Shown in pieces: positions 42,534-53,092 of a stretch of 64,000 nt of DNA (its first letter is position 1; each line of letters starts with the position of its first letter). Source of the stretch: Bolinopsis microptera (lineage: Eukaryota; Ctenophora; Tentaculata; Lobata; Bolinopsidae); the NCBI RefSeq assembly GCF_026151205.1, contig NC_087080.1:11393837-11457836 (forward strand), in the 5' to 3' direction. The position numbers and the translations under genes are program-made. The notes under the pieces were generated by a model that saw nothing but the letters and a program-made list of their open reading frames with translations, did not search any database and was not told where the DNA came from.

Positions 42534-43229
42534 TTAAATAATGTTGGAAAATAAGCATGCCGAACTCATGTTCTTCTCGAGACAATTGCCTTGAAGCTGT
42601 TTTCCTGTCCATCTGACGCATGGATGCGCACGTATATTCGATTTGGTATAGCTAACCGGACAAGCTATGATTATACCTAACCGGATCAATCTCTCTTCTT
42701 TCTGCCGCAGAAATGGAGCAGAACGGAAGGAAACTTCGTTTTGCTCTGATTTCCACTCCATTTCGACCGAGCCACGCTGAAACCTGATGACATTCACCTT
42801 CTCGAGCAGTGGTCTTTCTGTTTTGCAGCAGTTGCTTGTCCCATATGACCTAGGCCAAGAATGAAAGTCCAAACAGGCCATAGAAACAGCAGTACCCACC
42901 TTTTCCACTGCACCAACAAAGTCCTCATAACTATGTAGCTGTCCGCACTGTTTGATGGACAGTTCCACTTTATGGAGGAACGAGTTAATGCTCATGAACG
43001 TATGGCCTGTCTCCAGATATTTCACTGTTATCGTTCCAAGCCCGAGGTCAGGGCTGTTTATGAGCAAACATAACGCAGTGTAAAGCGTCTAGCATTTGTT
43101 CTCAGCAGAACAATTGTCTGCCCACAGAATAATTTCCCGGCTTTCACCTGTTCTCCCTTCAGCAAAATACCTTATAGCTTTGATCCCCCAGGTTGAAAAT
43201 AGTACGTTCTCATCGAATCTTTCCTCCCA
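42534..43229 (-). pseudogene. DUF7869-like transposon-associated protein fragment with one stop
   Basis: The frame reads WEERFDENVLFSTWGIKAIR, then ILWADNCSAENKC, then a TAG (43,089-43,091), then TLYTALCLLINS, ITVKYLETGHTFMSINSFLH and SYEDFVGAVEK. The WADNC-x-x-(Q/E)NK-x-W-T-L-Y and HTFM(S)-x-(D/N)-x-(F)H blocks match a nuclease-like domain I know from transposon-derived proteins in cnidarians and arthropods. The stop replaces the Trp codon expected between C and T. Its 3' end overlaps module g (about 42,568-42,650), a paralogue of module b in another frame, so either a GTTAGG donor at about 42,674 is used or two units abut. Confidence 0.5.
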
Positions 43230-43488
43230 GCAATAGCTTCATTTTAGGTGAGGCAAGCTAAAATCTGCAGTCTCAATTGATAAGAGAATACAAATTTTAA
43301 AGCAAATTTTGAAGTATATTTTGAAAGGTTCTGCATTGACAAATCGGCAATTTTGACAGCGTTTGTGAAGTTTATGACCATCACCATTCACCAATCGATT
43401 CTAATCCATCTCTTGCATCTCCTAGACTGAATCGATCCAAAAGAAAATCTAGAGCCCCCACACGTCCTGGAGACGTAGGACAACCAAA

Positions 43489-46482
43489 ATGGGCAACTGT
43501 GAGCTTTTTGGATCACCCTGTTGCGACAAGAAAAAGGAAGAAGAAAGATTATCTTGTCTAGAAACAAATCAGATGACAAAGAAGTTAGCATATAATTTTA
43601 AATACAATTCACATACATTTATATATTACATATATACATTATACATCAATAAACCCAAGATTAATTGAACGAAAGTAAATCCCAGATTTACTGGTTTAGA
43701 AAACCCACGTTAACCAAAAAAACAATAGGGGGAACCTGAACAGGAAGCCATCCAAGGTTTCGAAAAAGAATGGGAAAAGGTCATTTTCCACGATGAACGA
43801 TGTCCAAAGGTGAGAAATGTAAAAAGTTTCTGATTGGTAAATTTTGAAATTGACTGGATTGATTGATGTCAATTTTAACACTAATTTTCGCAAATTACAT
43901 CAGAGATATCAAGTTAATAAACTATTTTGGCGAGTCAGATGTTTTGAAGGCCTATAAATTATTTATTGAAACTTATCCTTTAAACATAGCTGTTAAACAA
44001 CAAATTTGAGTATGCAAATATGGAAAGTTAAGACGTGGTGTAAAATTATTGCAAACTTATGAATTATTGACGTCTAGAGCTGAGGACGGTCATCCTAATT
44101 GTACAAATAATATACAGTTAAAGAAAAAAAAACACTTCTTTCACTAGGTGTCTTTACGGACCGGGTGTAACAGCAGACCAACCTGGACCATCACACAAAA
44201 GGTTTGATTGCTAGGTCTTAGACTGTAAACGAATCTGATATGAATGATATTTTATAAATAACTAGAAGGTAAGGATAGGCTCATTTCACATTATAGTGCG
44301 CTCAAAGCCTTATCAAATCAGACGTTTATTTTTAAGTGATCCAATATCCCTCATCTAAACTTAATTGCAAACTCCCTTTCTGAAAATAAACCATTCCAAA
44401 ATTGATGTGAGATAACTGCTCCTTTTCTTGTACTTCGAACAATTTCTCTCATTTTATTAGTTTCATTGGTGTTTAAAGAAATATGATTTTGAACAGTGTA
44501 TGAAACTGTTAACTGGTTGCCAATATTTCAGCATTTTGCTTACAAAATTATGTATTTCAGCCCTGCTCCTGCCCCTGCTCCTGCCCTTGCTCCTGCCCCT
44601 GCTCCTGCTCCTGCCCCTGCCCCTGCTCCTGCCCCTGCCCCTGCTCCTGCTCCTGCTCCTGCCCCTGCTCCTGCTCCTGCCCCTGCTCCTGCCCCTGCTC
44701 CTGCTCCTGCCCCTGCTCCTGCCCATGCTCCTGCTCCTGCCCCTGCTCCTGCTCCTGCCCCTACTCTTGCCAAACTGATAGAGGTGCCTGGGCCTGATAC
44801 AGATACCGTCCCGGTGGTGCAGATATCGGTGCCCGTATCATCACCAAGAAGGTGAATCAATAGTAATTTCGTCATAAATTGTGTTGAAATGGCGCAAGCA
44901 TCATTATTCCTGATGGCGTTACTTATCAGTAGTAGTAAATTATGGAATTTGATCGTGCATGTTGTTAGCGCGCCGAAATGCTTGTTAAGAAAGTATACTA
45001 TACTCAAAGAAAGTATACTACACTCAAAAAGATGTTTGTACTTCCATTATACCTTGTGCTACCATCAAATTGATTTTTTCTTAACAGAGGTCCCACTATC
45101 AGTTCACGTGAAATTATCATAATTACCTGTAGCTGATAGCTCTGTAGCTAGGCTGTAGTCTTAACTTTAATTTAATTTACGTATTTCAGATCACCAAGGG
45201 TAGAGCTGAGAGAAAGATCCAGGCTCAGCCCCTATAGCCCCTACAGCCCAAGGTATAATATTGACTATTATTCATTTTACCTTGTCAAAATTCATGATAT
45301 AAGTGCCTAGTTTCTTAGTTGTCCAAACGTTCGGGCTTCTCCATTGATCTAATTCAAGGCTATATTTGATATAAATATAAAATATATAGCTTCTTATACA
45401 AGAGAAATATGAAGGTACCATCAGTAGACATAAGCATCGAAAGCAGGGCATTGGCTCGACCTCCGAGGCGGGGTATCCGTAAGGAACCTGGTCGTAATCA
45501 GCTCTGCACTGCTCCATCGGACACTGCCTGCGTACGGGATAGGCGGCAACTGATGATTTTGACTGTGCATGTGGGGTTTCCATTACTTCTTGACTTAAGC
45601 CAGAACCTAGCTGAATCCTTCTTTCCCGCTTTTCGTTTAGTCTGTCTCTTCAGTGTACCTCGTCAGTTTTCTTCTCTTCTCCCTGTACTGTTCTGTGTAC
45701 CTATTCAGATTTTATCATCAGCCGAGAGACGCTTTTCTTCCACAGTCCACCATGCTACCATGGTACATGTAAGACGTCTACCGGGTAACACCAGTTCGCA
45801 GACACTGGCCAACTCACCGCGCACCTCTTTGTTTGCATTTTTGTGCGATTTTGCTCGCATACTTCTCAGTAAGCGGATCGTCTGACAGTTTTACCGGCTG
45901 GTACTCAAATCATTATCACTAATCAAAACAAACCACATACTTTGATTAAAACATAATGCTTCACATTCTCTACTTTTGAGGTTTTATGTTTGAAATTTGA
46001 ACAACATAAATCTGTAATACAAATTATATTTTAAATGTCAAAAAGTGTCATGTCCATTTATGGATATATGATGCGTAAAGTAACTCGGATTTAGCATCTT
46101 TGGATATGCTGATAATCATTAAATTATCAAGTCATCCGAACCTTCGGAACAGTCTGTTGTACTTACTACAGAGTTGGAAAATTACTTTGATATAATAAAA
46201 CGGTGGATGAATACATATTATTCAATATTAACAGAGACCACTCTTAGATTTATATCATCGGTAAAAACACCATTTATTATTTTTTGTTTTATCAGGTCCT
46301 CGGCGGATTCTTCACGAAGACGTAATTTATTACAGCCAGGGAGAGACCTTCTCACATACTTCAGTCTGGAGAGAACAATCTCTGAAACGGTCGCCGATGC
46401 TGTCAAGAAAGCCACTCAGGAGCAGGTAGCAGCGATTTCTGAGCTAAAAGAGCGTGTGAACACGCTTGAAGTACAGCTCTAA
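43489..46482 (+). CDS. Six-exon gene: predicted acylated Pro-Ala-repeat coiled-coil protein
   Basis: Exons 43,489-43,583, 43,729-43,809, 44,148-44,201, 44,561-44,851, 45,190-45,252 and 46,296-46,482 join to 771 nt (256 residues). All five introns are phase 2 and all four internal exons are multiples of three, a coherence unlikely by chance. The start MGNCELFGSPCC has Gly2 and Cys4 as in N-myristoylated, palmitoylated proteins, which would place it on membranes. A basic segment (KPSKVSKKNGKR) and a Pro/Gly linker follow. Next comes a Pro-Ala repeat of roughly 60 residues encoded by a CCTGCT/CCTGCC array, then PVVQISVPVSSPRRSPRVEL, an Arg/Ser/Pro/Tyr stretch, and a C-terminal coiled coil (VADAVKKATQEQVAAISELK). 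Exon 2 has a weak pyrimidine tract and exon 1 a weak donor; exons 3-6 are the firmest. No homologous family recognised. Confidence 0.6.
44561..44768 (+). repeat. CCTGCT/CCTGCC minisatellite inside exon 4
   Basis: An array of hexamers encoding Pro-Ala in the spliced frame; other frames give Leu/Pro, and the minus strand Gly-Ala or Arg-Ser/Gly. Repeat length is likely polymorphic and changes would stay in frame. Confidence 0.9.
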
Positions 46483-47161
46483 AAGAGGAGAGAGTGAAGA
46501 GACGGAGATAGACTAAATCAGGTTTGTTTAGCAACACATTTTTGATAAATGACAAACTGCTTTGATTAGCCGGTTATTAGCTGGTCAAACTTTTACCTAT
46601 ATATCCCTCTCATTTGATAGCTGACTGCTTCAATTACAGTCAACACTACTTTTAAAGGTGACAATCCCTACACTCGAGCTTTGATGACTACCTAATGAAA
46701 TACTATTTATTTGGATAGATGACTTCTTCTGAACTAAATTCTATAAAATATAAATGCTTCGATAATTGAATTTTTATTAAATATTTGCTAATCGTCTTCA
46801 AATTGAGATGATGGATCAGAACAATATAATTATTTATAATAGAGTGGTCAAAATGTAGGAGTGTTAGAGAGTGGACTTGGTTAATTTAAGTTCAAATATT
46901 TACATTGCAGCACCATAGAAAAACTGATTAAATGAGCTTCCTAGTCATAATCTATTTCACATTATCTGAAACAGGTTTATGTTTATATGTTATCAGTATA
47001 GTAATTAATTTTGAATATTAATATGTACATAGTAAACTGGGAGTGGATATTTCCTCAAAACGTTAACTGTCCTGTACAACTTTGCTGAAGAATCCATCCT
47101 CTATCTTATGAAGTTCGAAAAAGTTATACCTTGAATTTATATATTAATTTATTTTTGTCAG

Positions 47162-47948
47162 GAGTTTTACGCGACTAGTCTCGATTTCAAGACGGAATAC
47201 GTCAGACCGATATCATTCAATGGCGAAGAGGGATTTTCTGTCAGGTCTGGAGAGAAGACCCACCAGTACCGGGTATAATTTGTAGTATTATATTTGCTTT
47301 GCTATATAACTGTACGTTTATTTGACAATTCTTTGTCAAATAAATGTATAGTTATGCCGTACCTGTTTTAAAACAATGCCAGTTATATCAATATTATATG
47401 CAGGTATAGTAGGTTAGTTCATTTACGGATTAGAATTAATACTTCATTTTGTCGTATTAATATTTTCCGTTCTTAATTGTCGTTTCCATAAAGAGTGCCC
47501 CATTGCATGTAAATAATGAATTACCCCATTTTCAGGTTTTTTGTAAAAGTCGTGTTTCCTGTGACTGTCTGTGTTTTGTTCATTATAACTTGCCATGTAA
47601 GCACTTATTTGCTGTGATGAGACTGAATGGTGTGAATTGGGGGTCATTTACCGAGGAATAGAGGTAAAATATATTCATATTAACTAACTATCCTATTTTT
47701 ACTTGATAGATATATATGCTAGCTCCCGTAATCAATAGTTCTTGACTAAATTGGTACGTTGTCATGGCAACTAAATCAAATTTAGTAATTTTACTGGGTT
47801 ACTTTGGAACTCATTGTTGTGGTAGTTTTATGGTAGCAATGGAACCGTACACAATTTATAAGTCATGTTTTATGTTTGCAGTGTGCATCCCGAATACCAA
47901 GAAGAGCTGTTCAACAAAATCAAAGAATTCGAGGCGAGAGTATTGTAA
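47162..47948 (+). CDS. Two or more spliced exons, reading frame ambiguous
   Basis: Exon 47,162-47,272 lies between TTTTTGTCAG and CCGG^GTATAA. The next exon starts at 47,882 after TTTGCAG. Chain A (starting in phase 1) ends SGLERRPTSTGVHPEYQEEL and stops at 47,948. Chain B (phase 0) reads EFYATSLDFKTEYVRPISFN, then CASRIPRRAVQ, and passes a strong donor ACTTG^GTAAGT into the exon at 48,580. Chain B could continue the upstream gene through an alternative donor in its last exon (CAG^GTAGCA at 46,425), which is also phase 0. Splice sites are good; which frame is used cannot be decided from sequence alone. Confidence 0.4.
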
Positions 47949-47986
47949 CTTGGTAAGTTTCAATTGAGAAATGAAGTCAATCAATA

Positions 47987-48148
47987 TACAGTAAAACCCC
48001 GATTTACCGCGCCCCTATTTACCGCAAACCCCAATAGGGCTTAACATGCATAATGTAAACAAACAAAACCCTGATTTACCGCGAACCCTGATTTACCGCG
48101 GATGTTTCCTTTTCCCCAAACTCCGCGGTAAATCGGGGTTTTACTGTA
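47987..48148. mobile_element. pogo/Tigger-like miniature element with TA target duplication
   Basis: CAGTAAAACCCCGATTTACC GCG at the left end and its exact reverse complement at the right, both flanked by TA (perfect 25-bp inverted repeat including TA). Internal copies of GATTTACCGCG occur. A CAGT start with TA duplication is typical of pogo-type Tc1/mariner relatives. No coding capacity. Confidence 0.85.
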
Positions 48149-48579
48149 TCTAAAAACGCAATAATTTCTGTTCACAAATTATAGGTGGGATCATAATTCA
48201 TACATATCAAATTCTGCATACATGTAATTCTGCATACATCAAATTCTGCATACATGTAAAGATGTAATTATATATATTGATATTGTATAAGTATAACTCA
48301 ATCTATAGCATATAATAAGACGGGTGTACTCCTCGATTAATTTGGTTTAAACACTACTTTATTTAGCTCCTTATTAAAGAATTGGACTATTATTTATGAG
48401 TCGCATAGTTAAAATGGTCTCTTGGGTAAATTTCTATTGATCCTGTTTGATTACGATATGTTGTCACATTGAAACGTTGAATAATTCCTTTCCTGATAAA
48501 AAGCCTTTCCTTGTCGCACCAATCCGGATCAATGGAAATTAACCCAAGAGAACACTTCTTATTTTATTTTTAATAAATG

Positions 48580-48776
48580 TTTTATCAGGAGCAAAGAAAA
48601 AACTGTCCTGGCTGTCCAAGAACAGGGCCGGAACACACAACCAGTGGTAGCAGGAAATGCAACAAGCAGTGGCGTAACAAAAAAGAAGTCTTGATCAGAG
48701 GGACTATAAAAACAGGTTACCTCTTCCTGCAAAGAAGAGTAAAAAACGTTCCCCCACCTCACGTGCAGGCAGATTA
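48580..48776 (+). pseudogene. Exon-like sequence, paralogue of the 37.1-kb basic exon
   Basis: After TTTTATCAG, one frame reads SKEKTVLAVQEQGRNTQPVV and ends at TGA after TKKKS. One base further on, another frame reads DYKNRLPLPAKKSKKRSPTS, matching the LPLPKKKKK part of the 37.1-kb exon. The mosaic of frames relative to its paralogue points to decay by small indels, although the first frame joins in phase to the exon at 47,882. Confidence 0.4.
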
Positions 48777-48910
48777 AAGATCTTACTGTTTCTGATGATT
48801 GAGACTTTGAGTAAAAATGTCAATATACATCTATATTTTGAGACCTGATGTGGCTTGTTTTTCTGCTTTTTATACTTATAAAACTAAAGATTTGCAGTCT
48901 TACCCTGCAT

Positions 48911-49216
48911 TTCCACGGCTCAGTTTTGCAACCAGATTTGCTCACATTTTTGCGACCGGAAATGAAATTCTAAAATATTTCTCCGCACGGAGAAATATTT
49001 TTGATATGACCCAAAACTCCGTGAAAGCAGTTTTAACCTGGGCGCTCGCGTGGGAAATTTCATTATAATGCGCCCACGTGCGCGCGCAAATCTGCGTGCA
49101 AATACCAACCGTGGAAACGTACATTGTAATCAAAACTGCCTTCGCGGAGTTTTGCCTTTCAAAATTCTTTTCGCGGAGTTTTGTGTCAAATCTGGTCGCA
49201 AAACTGAGCCTTGGAA
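48911..49216. mobile_element. Miniature inverted-repeat element, about 306 bp
   Basis: Left end TTCCACGGCTCAGTTTTGCA continuing ACCAGATTT; right end is its reverse complement with two mismatches in 29 bp. The interior is partly palindromic (CAAAACTCCG / CGGAGTTTTG) and GC-rich. No clear target duplication was seen, so the boundaries are approximate. Confidence 0.65.
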
Positions 49217-49494
49217 CTGGGCTGTTATACTTTTAATGTTCAAATTATTGATTTCGGTAAAATTGTTTAATGCCCCCACATCCAGAAAGTTACAAATTTC
49301 CTCGCAGATACAAATTTTCTGTGGCCCGCTCGCTTCGCTCGCGAATTTTCCACTTTTGCAATGTCTGCAAGTGAAGCAAGACAGTTTTAAGCATTTGGAG
49401 CGAGGCCCAAAAAAAGTTTTGCGTTTTTGCTTGGCCACATTAAAATCTACAATAACAAAATATCTGAAGTCCCTCAAAATAGTGTACTACAAAA

Positions 49495-49617
49495 GGGGGG
49501 GGGGGGGGGGGGGGGGCTCATGTTTTTTTGTCCGTTTGGCAGCTATATTTTCAAAACGGACAAAAAATAAAGCGGACAAAAACGGACAAAAAATAACAAA
49601 AATTGAAATAACATTTA

Positions 49618-49649
<32 letters not shown>

Positions 49650-52600
49650 CTCCTCCTCCTCCTCCTCCTCCTCCTCCTCCTCCTCCTCCTCCTCCTATTC
49701 CACCTTCTCCTCCTCCTCCTCCTCAGCCATCCTCCTCAGCCATCCTCCTCAGTCCTCCTCAGTCCTCCTCAGTCCTCCTCCTCTGCAGTCCTCATCATCC
49801 TCCTCAGTCCTCCTCCTCCTGGGTCCTCCTCCTCCTCTTCATCCTCCTCCTCTTCCTCCTCAGTCCTCAGTCCTTCTCCTCAGTCCTCCTTCTCATCCTT
49901 TTCGTCAGTACTCCTCCTCCTCAGTCGTCCCCCTCCTCCTCCTATTCAGTCCTCCTCCTCCTCCTCCTCAGTTCTCCTCCTTCTCATTCCTCCTTCTGAG
50001 TCCTCCTCATTCCTCCTTCTGAGTCCTCCTCCTCCTCTTTCTCCTGAGTCCTCCTCCTGGGTCCTCTTTCTCCTCCTCCTTCTCAGTCCTCCTCCTCCTC
50101 CCTCTCAGTCATCCTCCTCAGTCATCCTCCTCAGCCATCCTCCTCAGCCATCCTCCTCAGTCATCCTCTTCAGCGATCCTCCTCAGTACTCCTCAGTCCT
50201 CCTCCTTCTCAGTCCTCCTCAGTCCTCCTCCTCAGTCATCCTTCTCCTCCTCCTCCTCCAGGGGGATCCTGTTTTTTATCCGTTTTTTCCGTTCGGAACC
50301 CTATATTATCAAAACGGACAAAAAATAGAGCGGACAAAAACGGACAAAAACGGACAAAAAATAACAAAAATGGAAATAATATTTAGATGCTTCCTCCTCC
50401 TCCTCAGTCTTCCTCAGTCATCCTCCTCCTCCTCCTGAGTCCTCCTCCTGGGACCTCCTCCTCTTGGGTCCACCTCCTCTTCATCCTCCTCTTCCTCCTC
50501 AGTCCTCAGTTCTCCTCCTCAGCTCAGTCCTCCTTCTCAGTCCTCCTCCTCATCCTTTTCCTCAGTCCTCCTCCTCAGTCCTGCCCAGTCCCCCTCCTCC
50601 TATTCACTCCTCCTCCTCCTCCTCCTCCTCCTCCTCCTCAGTCCTCCTCCTCAGTCCTCCTCCTTCTCAGTCCTCCTCCTCCTCAGTCCTCCTCCTCCTC
50701 AGTCATCCTCCTCAGTCCTTCTCCTCCTCAGTCCTTCTCCTCTTCCTCCTCCTCCTCAGTCTTCCTCATATTCCTCAGTCCTCCCCCAGTCACCCTCCTC
50801 CTCAGTCCTCCCCCAGTCACCCTCCTCCTCATCCTCCTCATCAGTCCTCCTTCTCCTTAGTCCTCCTTCTCAGTCCTCCTCCTCCTCCTCCTGGGTTCTC
50901 CTCCTGGATCCCTCTTCTCCTCCTCAGTCCTTCTCCTCCTCCTCAGTTATCCTCCTCCTCCTCCTTCTCCTCTTGGGTCCTCCTCCTTCTGCTCACCAGT
51001 CCTCCTCCTCAGTCCTCCTCATCCTCTTCATCCACTTACTTCTCCTCCTCATCAGTCCTCATCAGTCCTCCTCCTCCCAAGTCATCCTCCTCCTCCTGGG
51101 GCCTTTTCCTGTGTCCTCCTCCTGATCCTCCTGGGTCCTCCTCCTCAGTCCTCCTCCTCTTCTTTCTCCTCAGTCCTTCTCCTCCTCAGTCCTTCTCCTC
51201 TTCCTCCTCCTCAGTCTTCCTCCTCCTCAATCCTTTCCCCGGTCACCCTCATCCTCATCCTCCTCATCAGTCCTCCTTCTCCTTCTCAGTCCTCCTTCTC
51301 AGTCCTCCTCCTCCTCTTCTTCCTGGTTCCTCCTCCTGGGTCCTCCTTCTCCTCCTCAGTCCTCCTCCTCTTCCTCCTCCTCCTGGGTCCTCCTGATCCT
51401 CCTCAGTCTTCTTTCTCCTTCTACTCCTCAGTCCTCCTCCTCCTCAATCCTCCTCTTCCTCCTAAGTCCTCCCCTCCTCAGTCCTCCTAAGTCCTCCCAT
51501 TCTCAGTCCTCCTCCTCATCAGTCCTCTTCACCAGTCCTCCTCCTTAGTCCTCCTTATCCTCATCCTTCATCTCCTTCCTTCATCTCCTTTCTCCTCCTC
51601 ATCCTCCTCATACACCTCCTCCTCATCAGTCCTCCTCCTCACTGCTCACTCCTTCTCCTCCTCCTCCTCGTCCTTAGTCCTCTTTATCAGTCCTCATCAG
51701 TCCTCATCAGTCCTCCTCCTCCCCAGTCCGCCTTTTGGGGCCTTTTCCTGGGTCCTCCTCCTCTTGGGTCCTCCTCCTCTTGGGTCCTCCTCCTCATCCT
51801 TCTCCTTAGTCCTCCTCCTCCTCAGTCCTCCTCTTGAGTCCTTCTTCTCCTCCTCCTCCTATTCATTCCTCCTCCTCAGTTCTCCTTCTCAGTCTCACTC
51901 CTCCTTCTCAGTCCTCCTCCTCCTCTTCTTCCTGGTTCCTCCTCTTGGGTCCTCCTTCTCCTCCTCAGTCCTCCTCCTCTTCCTCCTCTTCCTGGGTCCT
52001 CCTGATCCTCCTCAGTCTTCTTCCTCCTTCTACTCCTCAGTCCTCCTCCTGCTCAATCCTCCTCTTCCTCCTAAGTCCTCCCCTCCTCAGTCCTCCTAAG
52101 TCCTCCCCTTCTCAGTCCTCCTCCTCATCAGTCTTCTTCACCAGTCCTCCTCCTCAGTCCTCCTTATCCTCATCCTTTATCTCCTTTCTCCTCCTCATCC
52201 TCCTCATACACCTCCTTCTCCTCATCAGTCCTCCTCCTCACTCCTCAGTCCTTCTCCTCCTCCTCCTCCTCCTCCTCGTCCTTAGTCCTCTTTATCAGTC
52301 CTCATCAGTCCTCCTCCTCCCCAGTCCTCCTCATGGGGCCTTTTTCTGGGTCCTCCTCCTCTTGGGTCCTCCTCCTCTTGAGTCCTTCTTCTCCTCCTCC
52401 TATTCATTCCTCCTCAGTTCTCCTTCTCAGTCTCACTCCTCCTCAGCCCCCCTCCTCTCCCTCCTCAGTCCCCCTCCTCAGTCCCCCCTCCTCCTTTTCC
52501 TCTCTTTCATCTCTCAATAATTTGTTCAATTTATAATTATTGTTGGTGTTATTGTTAACATAATTTATTGTTATATACTAAAATGTTTTTAAGCGCATTT

Positions 52601-52935
52601 GAGTCTGACTCAAAATGTGCTCAAGAATCTTTGTATTTAACAAAGTTTTACTCTCCAGTAATAAAACTTTTCATCCCTTTTTATGTTATTAAAAAATGTG
52701 TAGACTATTCTTTGTGCCTAATTGAAGATTAAAAGTTTGAGAAAGGACCATGGTCATTAACCGGGCTACCCATTTCTGCAGATAGCCTGTTACAAATTGT
52801 GGAGAAAATTTAAATCAAAAGTTACAATTTTTGTCCGTTTTTGTCCGTTTTTGTCCGTTTGGCAGCTATATTTTCAAAACGGACAAAAATTAACGGACAA
52901 AAACGGACAAAAAATAACATGATCCCCCCCCCCCC
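49495..52935. mobile_element. Foldback-like element carrying a 2.9-kb TCC array
   Basis: The left end is a G-run (49,495-49,516) followed by CTCATGTTTTTTTGTCCGTTT. The right end (about 52,885-52,935) is its reverse complement, ...AAAACGGACAAAAAATAACATGATC then a C-run. Direct repeats CTACAAAA (49,487-49,494 and 52,935-52,942) flank it, an 8-bp target-duplication candidate. Inside both ends are inverted AAACGGACAAAAA words. A left-end subunit of about 120 bp is repeated internally at 50,270-50,395 and again leads into TCC repeats. All long open frames here (poly-Ser/Pro/Leu) are products of the repeat and are not genes. Confidence 0.65.
49620..52510 (+). repeat. Impure (TCC)n / CCTCAGT array
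   Basis: Begins as about 25 perfect TCC triplets, then becomes a higher-order mixture of TCCTCC, TCCTCAGTCC and TGGGTCC words with segmental repeats (for example 51,764-52,100 resembles 52,333-52,470). The strand is almost wholly pyrimidine and could form triplex DNA. Confidence 0.9.
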
Positions 52936-52970
52936 TACAAAACGGATTTCTCCTACAACCCACAAGTTTG

Positions 52971-53092
52971 ATCCACGATGTCAATCCTTCGCAGCTCGGT
53001 GAGGCACAGTGATCAGTGATGCATCTCTCCGATCTGCCGAGAAGAATTATTTGATGCGCGGCGCGACCCAGTAGTGCATCGCGCTACAACCC
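52971..53092. repeat. Left arm of a 4.7-kb spaced inverted repeat
   Basis: GATGTCAATCCTTCGCA, then GAGAAGAATTATTTGATGCG and GCGCGACCCAGTAGTGCATC, reappear in reverse complement at 57,650-57,750. Confidence 0.75.

Noticed and set aside
44463-45007. Arg-Ser/Gly and Gly-Ala repeat frames on the minus strand and a Leu-Pro frame on the plus strand
   Set aside because: Shadows of the Pro-Ala minisatellite; only the plus frame joins flanking exons in phase.
49050-52536. Long Ser/Pro/Leu-rich open frames up to 462 codons
   Set aside because: They are translations of the TCC array and disappear outside it. All three frames are open for the same reason.
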